From Breviolum minutum Mf 1.05b.01 (taxonomy: Eukaryota; Sar; Dinophyceae; Suessiales; Symbiodiniaceae), in the NCBI GenBank assembly GCA_000507305.1, contig DF240057.1, positions 72,088-136,087 of the forward strand: a DNA stretch of 64,000 nt. Reading direction: 5' to 3'. The position numbers and the translations under genes were made by a program. The notes under the pieces were generated by a model. It did not search any database. It worked only from the letters and a program-made list of their open reading frames with translations, and was not told the DNA's origin. The first letter of the stretch is position 1. Every line of letters begins with the position of its first letter. Positions 42,901 through 52,107 of this stretch are shown here, piece after piece.

Positions 42901-45736
42901 CCACGAGAAGCGGAATACCTCAATTGAGGTCATGGTGGCTAAAAGACCTGTTGCAAAAGGTCGCAGTTCTTGAGAATGACAGCAGCATTTTGAAAGTATC
43001 GGGCTGGTATGGGCTTATGTCTTCAATGCTGTTTGGTGAGAAAGTGAGATTTTTCAATGCTGCTGGCCTTTGGAGATCCATTCAGAAGGGTTTCTCACTC
43101 ACTGGAAAGATGTTGATTCACAGAACGTGCAATGGAACAGAACCGAATACGTACCTACAAGCTCAACATTTCTCAGCCACAAAACCAACAAAAAGCATGT
43201 TTGGAACGGCTATCCATGCAGGACAGACCTTTGAGCAGAAACCTCCATCATCACAACTCTTTTTCAGCTTCACTTTACTTGCCTAAATCCTAGGTGTGAT
43301 GCTGAGTTACTGCATGAACCCTAGTACATGTTGTGTTCTTGCTCACCGGCATTCCTAAATCTGCTTGGAAGCCTGTTCTTAAGCACAACATCCACATCAT
43401 GCTCCAAGATTGAGTCACTTGATGGCTCAAGCATCTCGAATGTTTGGTATGGATATAATTCCTGCATCATACTACTTGGTGCAGCTTGGCAAACACCTAT
43501 GAAGAGCCACCATCCGACCACCGACAAAGACGGCTGCCCGAGAAACACGGGTGTCAAGGATATTTCAAAGCCGCCATATCCGTAAAGCCTGAGCAAAAGG
43601 CATAGAGCCCCAAGGCTCAATCCATGATTGTATGCCAAGATGCTCCATGTATTTAAGGTGTATCCAGTATCTACCTTTAAGTGTCCGGTAAACGTTCCAG
43701 CGGCTGCACTGACATGTATCTGGGTAAATCATGGTCAATCATACTGTTGTTGTATAAAATTCAGTTTACCGGTTGAACTTGAAATGTACGAATACTCTTG
43801 GCCCTAGGCCCTAGAAATGGTGAGATCATCATTCCTATTCCAACTGGTGCTAGATTTTGGCCCGTCAGCAGGAATGATCCACCAAACTCCAACTACTTGA
43901 TTTAAAGGTCCCTCTGGAAGGATGCTGCTACTAATTCTCCCAGATTTGTCTCAAAACCAGCTAAGTGTTCCGTTCCCAGCGCTCAATGCCGTGATGGTTT
44001 TCAAACTCACTATCACGGAGTTAATAAAAATCAAATTAACATCAAAGCAAAGTAGAGTTCCCTGTGTAGGGTTCCAGGTATATTATATTGATTCAAGATG
44101 CGCAATGTGCCCTTTCTCAGCGACTCAAAAGGTGCAAAGCAGCTATCTGTTTTCATGGTCGTTGTTTTCCAGGAAAATGGCATGCCCAAGGTGCAAACAA
44201 CCCAATTGTAAATACACATCAAAACGCACACATGTTGTCATATATTGCCTATTCATGTCTACTTGTACCTCTTTGTATACTCTCTGACCCTGTACCCATA
44301 TCTCTGCACATCTCTGTGCCGACAACCCTACAGTATTTGAGAACAAAAGTCGCAGGACTGCATTGTCTTATCAGGTCCATTCTACCTTTACTGCCCATTG
44401 GTCTGGGGTAGCAAGCATGCTCATCCCAAATCCCCAACGTGATGACAAAGGCAAGGAACAAGGTGGGATTGGACCCATCATATGCCATGCCTTTTTTGCT
44501 TAGCTGAAAATAAGGCACCTTTGTGCCATCCAAAGATGTGGCAAAGAATTGCCTCACGCCCGCAACAAAAGGCCACTGCTATGAAAATGGCATCCATATA
44601 GGCGTCCCATGCCTTCCTACTTGCTGTCTTGGATTGGTCACACAATTTGGAAAACACCTCAGCCTTGTCTAGGGCCCAAAAATGGCCTACCAACACCTAT
44701 ACAGTCTATACAACTCATAAATCGTCATAATCTAGTCTTTGCATTTCAACGGCTGAAACAGTATCAAAACATTATCGCCAGTCCCATTCTCGAATTTGCT
44801 GAACTGCTGCCAAGGGTCTGAACCTCAATATCATCAGCATTGAAAAAGGCAGGCAAAGTCTTCAAAGGTTGCATGCTTGGCAGCTTTCCTTCACCAAGGC
44901 AAGCTGCAGCGGATGACACCCCAGCACCCTGCCTCCCCACCAAAAAAGCCTGAAGCTATATTATGAGGATAACAAAAAAACAAAGAACCATCAAACAAGA
45001 TTTATCCAATGAAGCAAGTGATAGTCCCAGACAACCTGTCTGGGCCTTGACTCTAACACATGTGAAAGCTACAATCAAGGAGATTTGAATCGAAAGGCAA
45101 AGAAATATGAAATGACATCAATGTATTGAAATATATATATATATATTTCAATTCGGCCGTTCAGCAGGCAAGTCCCCACAAGTCTGGATTTCTGGAACAG
45201 CCAAACGAGCTTCCTGCACAAAGGTCTTCAACCGTCGTGAGAAACAGTGAGGATGGCCGAGTGTAGCCGAAGACTGTGACCTTAAAATTAAATCCAACAA
45301 CAGGGACCCCTTGCCGTTTTTGTTGGAGGATATGGTGTTCCTGATATCATGTTGACCATCTTGATTGGCAATCGATGATGGCAACCCTCGTAGTGTGTGG
45401 CTACTTCAAAATGACCAAATGACTTTCAGCAATGTAATCCCTTGCTGTGAATTCAATGATAATGAAGGTAGTGCTAAGTATGAAGATGCTGCTGATACTG
45501 ACAATAATGGTAAAATGCAATATATAAGTCAAACACATTCAAACAGGATGAAACAAACACGCCGTTGATGATGACGACGATGAGATGATGAGGATGATGA
45601 GGATGATGATGATGATGATGATGATAATGATGATGACGATGATGACGACGATATTCATATTGATATTGACATTTATATTGATATCGATGATGATGATGAT
45701 GACGACGACCATGAGGATCATAACGACGACAACGAC

Positions 45737-45768
<32 letters not shown>

Positions 45769-48700
45769 AGAAGAAGAAGAAGAAGAAGAAGAAGAAGAAC
45801 AAGAAGAAGAAGAAGAAGAAGAAGAAGAAGAAGAAGAAGAAAAGAAGAAGAAGTACCAAGAAGAAGTACCAAGAAGAAGAAGAAGAAGAAGAAGAAGAAG
45901 AAGAAGAAGAAGAAGAAGAAGAAGAAGAAGAAGAAGACGAAGACGACGAAGAAAGCAAAGAAGAAAAAGAAGAAAGAACAGAAGCAACAAGAACAAGACA
46001 GGGACGAAAACTCAGACTATGATGCCAAAGCTGACAACTATGCGTCTCCACAATACCCGTAAATGACAGAGATGTGGAATCCTTGCAAATCTCATTTCCT
46101 CATGTCCAATTTGTAGATTCTTTGACATCATCCCATCCTGCGACCCAGACCCACAAGTCATCGCTATGATCTGCCTCCACCGCAGACAGTGAGACACTTT
46201 CCATTCCTAGGCCCTTCTCAACGCCACGGTTGATCCAGGCGCCATCCTGAAAGCTCACCGAGCAACCAAGGGGGGATGAGAACAGGCTGCCATCCCATAG
46301 TGAGGTCACGTGCTTGTACCGGATATGAGGCCAGAATGCTAATACTATTTAATGCCAGGACCTTGCATCTTCCACATTTTTGAGAGAACCACTAGCAAAC
46401 ACACGCTTGAAACTTAAACTGTGAAGAACATTGACAAGCCATAAATTCCTCTATGACTTTGTGGCCCAGAGCTTGTGTTCTGCAAAGCATGTCATGTGAA
46501 GGGGGTTCATGCAAATCTAGGCCCTGATGAATCTTCCAAGGCCTTTTGTCTAATATAGTGATATATCGTGCAAGCCCATGTGAGTTGGTCTTAGACCCTT
46601 GAGCATCCCACAGCCAAGCGTCTTTGTACTCCCAGAACATCAACTTTGTCTTCACGTCTTCCTTGAAAAGCTGCACTGGACACTGGAGCTGGTGGTATCT
46701 TGACACCCTAAAAAAAGCAGCCCACAGATATGGAGCTTCCACGGGATTTCTTGGCCCTAACAATCAATATCGCACAGGGTCTCAAGGCAACAAATGGATA
46801 CACATGGCATTTTACTGGCAAGCATCCAAAATGGTCAAGACCAAAAAATTCCGTGTGCCACAGCTGGCTTCCAAGGACTCTGACAACGATGGAGCGAAGA
46901 GAACGTCCATCTTCTCCAAAGCACCCGCGAAAAAGGTGTCGATGGGGATCGATAACAAGGAGCCCTGCCAGCCACAACCACTCCGTTTAGGTTCAGCTCA
47001 GTCAGCTCCAAATTGCTTTTACACATTGGCACCCCAAAGAAGATCCGGGTAAGAGTTGGAAGAAGACATGATATGGGTACTAGTGGATGGTCGTGCTTCT
47101 TTTGACAGTGTACTGTAGTGGGCTAGTGAATTTTGATCGGTCTTGCCACTCCCATCCAAGAGTTTTGCCTCTACTCATGCCTTGACGGGCATTACTACAA
47201 TGTTGGTTCATTCGCGGGAAACTCTCCGGAACATCTTGACTATGAACAAACTATGAACAATGCCACGCTATCTAAGAAAAACTATCCATTTTCGGGGGTG
47301 CCCACCTGAGTGCCCACCCTTGCCACGCCACCAAGCCTGAACATAGGTCTTTCCTCCCACCTCCCAATCGCTCCGCAGCTGAAATTGAAATCGATCGCCA
47401 AAACTGGAGACTTCCATATCCTCAGTCGCCCAAACCAGTCGGATACCACAAGTTCTGAATGTGACGCGAAATCTGAAGGTTGTGACATGTCAAAAGAAAC
47501 ATGAGACAACATTTCGGATACCAAATTGTTGAATACTCTCAAACAAAACTTTCATGGATTTCAATGTCCCCAACGTCACACCATTTTGGGTTGAGTCATG
47601 TTGAGTCTCCATCTTGCTAGGCAGCTGCTTACGCTCAAAGAAAGCCACAAGATAATCTGTTCATCAATCTATTCTTGGAATCTCAGTGGCATCTGGGACG
47701 TTCACAGTCTTCCACTCCCCTTGGTGAAGCCATGAATACCTGAGAGTCACATGAAACGACTATATTGCCAATGGAAAATCCCTGCCGAAAATTGAGGCCA
47801 CCTTGGAATACTTGAAACTGAGATTGAGATGGTAAAACCTAGAAATTTCAAGGGAAAATGGTGAAACGACGACGAAACACAGGGAGATAGACAGGAAAAC
47901 CAGTACAGCCACCTGTCCCTGGCTAATGAGATGTTTGCCAAACTTTTAAAATCGTTTCATACCGTAGTTCCATGTATTTCCAGGCTTCCCTTTGGTTGCA
48001 GGCTGGCCAAACATGCAGAGTTGCTGTGATGTATAGAACGTGACTGCCCTGCAGCGGTTTTCATGAAAAAGTCCCCGATCAAAATATCCTTACCCGGTGC
48101 TGGCTCACGCCAGCAGGTGTGTGAGCTGTTGCGTGGGTACTTTGCTTGGAGGCTGGAACAACATTGCTAATAACATTAAGATGAAACCTTGTTATATAAA
48201 GATCCTTTGGGCTTCCTGGTGCTATAACTGCAACTATTTGCGCCTGTGGGTTTGGATGAGTGACATGATGCCAAAACATGAGAACCACCACTGCCGCTAC
48301 TAGCCGAACAAGAACAAGTTGAAGGATTGCATTACTGAATGCCAATCTGCAGCTAATGAGGCCGGAAGTAAACCCACCCAGCCACTCAGTCATGATTTGC
48401 ATTCATACCTCACCTTTTTGGAACGGATACGTGCTGGTGCATTGACTGATTCAATTGCTGTGATTGACTCATTCAAGTGTCAAGGAACATTCGCGTTATA
48501 TATCTAGCAAGCAAATAAAATGAAGTTTGCCCAGGATCTGTGGCTGTAAGTCACAACATCCGACTTGTCCCCACGGAAGGCCACTGGCGCATCCTTGATC
48601 GGCGTGTTTCGTTTCCTCGTGGCCAAGGGAACCATGCAGCATCTTGAATACAAGCACCTTTGAAGCTCGACACTACGATCCTGGAGTTGGATTGTTGTCA

Positions 48701-51700
48701 TCTTTGATACACTGGTTAAACCTGAGATGGAACCCAACAAAGGCAGATTTTTGGACAACTATTAATGTAAATGTATATTGCTGGCATAAATTCTGCTACT
48801 TTTGGGGACCAAAATGTATGTTTGAAGTGTAAAGGGACGATCTACATGGATTATTTCTATTTATATGCTTTGAATTGCTTTGGTATAGAGTCTACAGGGG
48901 CTACCATCTGCGGTCCGGGTGCCACCCCATTTTTCCGTCATGGCTGCCTTCTAGGAAAACATGACAGTGACAGTGATCAGCGTCAGCGTATGTATAAGTA
49001 CCAGTATATCCTACTGTGTTATTTGCGTTTTTATGTGCGCAGGAAACAAAAAACGCATCAAGGAATCACAACAAAAAATCCTCTCACACGCTTGGGCTAG
49101 GAGTTTTAGAAAAAGCCTAGACCTGTTTATAAGATAATCTTCAAAGCAAGTGTCCATTCTCGAACCTGTGAAGGATAGCTCGAATCGGTCATGTCGCCAT
49201 CTGCTCCAGTGTCTGTCCTGGGAGATGAACATGTCAAGAACTCATATCTTCAAACCGCACCCGGCACCACCATGCGCGCTCTTGAGGCACACTCGCACAC
49301 ATTTTGGCACCGCAAAAATGCCACAGAATCAACTCAAGCAAATTTCAACAACCAACTCGAAACACTTGTAGGTAGATACCGTAAATAGATCAAAGAACAA
49401 GAAACTCACATGCATCAAGGAAAACAATGCAACAAATAATCTACAGTATAGATGTTAGTCAGGCTTGTTTCATGTCCGCTTTGCCTGCTGGGATGTTAGA
49501 GCTATTTAGTGCATATGGCTCTCGAGCTTTCCAATTCCAGAGTTGCCACACCACAGTCGTGGCCCCACTAGATCAAAGCAAGCTACCCTACAAGCAGCAC
49601 GTCTCGAGACTTGAAAGACACTTGAGTCTTGCATTCTTTGATCTTGAATCCTCCCTCTTCTTCTGGCACAAAGGCTTTCTTCTCCACCTCAGCCGGCCCA
49701 TCAACGTTGAGGCAACGACCTATGCAACCACGTTCATCCATGGGTGCATCTGTTTCTATGCATCGTGCTGCTCACCCTGCCAACATCTGCCAACTGGTCA
49801 AATGATCCATGATGTATCATGGAGGTTCGACTAACAACATGCCGGTACCGTGGGGTCTCCTTTGCGTGTAAAGATGCTGTATTTTAGTATATGTAAAATC
49901 AACATATAAAATGTACAGGTATGACATGTGCGTAGCTTCAATAGATGTGCATTTGACAGTAAACATACATATCATTAAATATGAATACATATGAATACTG
50001 TATATGAATGCATATAATACAACTAATTATTCTACAAGCGGATCTTCATCGAAACATCCCCGCAACCCTCACCCTTCCCTTTCAAAATTTCACCCTGTGA
50101 CGTTAAACTCTCGGATGACTTCGGCATCGCTGCCGCCCGGTGAAAGCCGCAAGAGGCAAATGTCTTTGGCTTCATCAGGGCCAAGGTCGATAAAGCGCCT
50201 AAGAAGTAGGTGACGAACTGTCAGCCAAAATGGTTTGACTGTGTTTGGCTCAATGAACGGATAGTAAAATTAGTCAAACAAATGAGACTGAAGGTGTAAA
50301 TGGCGTACAACTTGCATCAACAAGCTATGGTTGATGTACTACCAAGGCTCTGACCGGTGAAGTTGAAGTGTGACAAAGACGTGTAAAACAAGGCAACTGG
50401 AAAACAACAAGTTATAACAAGTTGGTAGGATCATCTACAAATGCTCATTGTTGAAGGTGGTCTTGGACGATATCACTAATTGCATCATATAACCATCAAG
50501 TAACATCTCACAACTAGTGACTATGAGCCACCTGGGATCAATTTTAGATTCTACTGGCCGGGGGAATCTGGATCTGCTGGCATCCTGTTGAGAGGATGTT
50601 CAGACTGCAGCTGGAATCAACTAAACAAATTATATATACGTATATAACATCCATATATCGATGATCTGAACCCACACACACGAAATCAATTGATTTTGTG
50701 GAGAATTTCTCGCTTATGCTCCACCATCAATTTCAACTTCCTTTGGCCCAACAAGGGGATGCGGGAATAGCTTTGATTTAGATACAGGTGATGGTTGGAT
50801 CCTGGATTTGAAGGTCGGACATTCAGCCTCTTTCCAGAATAGAACGAGATGGCAAGTTTCACGAACAAAACTATGAAACATTAAGTCGCAGCGCTTGGGA
50901 TTTTTACGAATCTTTAAAAATGAATGGTCCCTTCACTAGTTGGGTGGAAAGTTGGATAGCATCCTCTCAGGTCCTTCATGACAAGCGTCGGACTGTGCCA
51001 CACCCAGGACTCGCCCTCGGCCTTGCCTCGGTGCCGGGAGGGCTACGATCTACGAGGATGAACGAAGAACTTGCCAATACAAGACACGGTCACTGGACAT
51101 GGGACAATGTCACAATATGATTGTTATATATGAATGTGAAACACGGACCAATTCGAATAGTCAGATGCAAGCTCTATGCGGTCCCTGATCTGCCGGACAT
51201 CTGTGAATTGTTGCCATGATGCGACCCATTTATTTGTGGGGAGCTTCCTGTGTATGAAGGTACTTGAGCAATGAGCCATCATTCATCACATGAAAATTTC
51301 TCATGGACCTACAGCTGTCTGCAGCCAAATCAGGGCGCCCAAACGAAGACTAAACATGATTCGTTTTGATGACCAGTCGGCCAACCCTTTTCCATCCTTT
51401 CCCTCAACCGGACTGCCTCCAGAAAAGAAAGGGTTTATAAAGGATGATATCATTCACCGCCACCATTGTCCCCTGTCCATCCCTGTCCCTCAATAAAATG
51501 CTATGAAGCCCTTCCCGGAAGTGCTATGACCGGGTGATCATTTGAGTGGGACAACCCGTCGCCAAGATACTGAGAGCATCTAAGTCCAACACCGTTTCCC
51601 AGCTCACTTCTGCAGAAGGTTTCCTTGTAATCCCAGGTTGGCTTGTCCCAAAATCTGTAAGATGAGGGATGGCGAATCAAGGGGTCAAACTACCAAGTCT

Positions 51701-51836
51701 GTCATCTGAAACAACGGCTGGTCCTTGTGGATGTAGGATGACGAGTCAAACTTTATCAACTTCCAGAATATTGTCGTGGTAGTAATAATTGGTAGCAATT
51801 TGATAATGGTTGATCAGTGGAGATTGTGAAGATCAC

Positions 51837-51935
<99 letters not shown>

Positions 51936-52011
51936 ACAATCATATGATTCATATGATGTATCAATATATATATATACATATATATATCTAATATATAGAT
52001 ATATATATATN

Positions 52012-52107
<96 letters not shown>

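Noticed and set aside
42801..43286. 161-codon + strand frame
   Set aside because: It is antisense to the peptidase exon ANIRGGGEYGPRWHQ, which has family support.
43321..43638. Reading the whole 105-codon minus frame as one exon
   Set aside because: Only the LYGYGGFEISLTP part fits the family; phase requires the intron to start right after it, so the rest is intron.
44478..44696. Minus-strand frame ending ...FGWHKGALF as an exon
   Set aside because: The overlapping frame with QFFATSLDGTKVPYF is the family-supported one; this is its shadow plus intron.
45474..46051. Open frames of 130-170 codons across the GAA array
   Set aside because: Low-complexity artefact on both strands.
48079..48402. 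Possible membrane protein on the minus strand (hydrophobic stretch LVLVRLVAAVVVLMF)
   Set aside because: Lies in a peptidase intron with no splice or motif support; a hydrophobic run alone is weak evidence.
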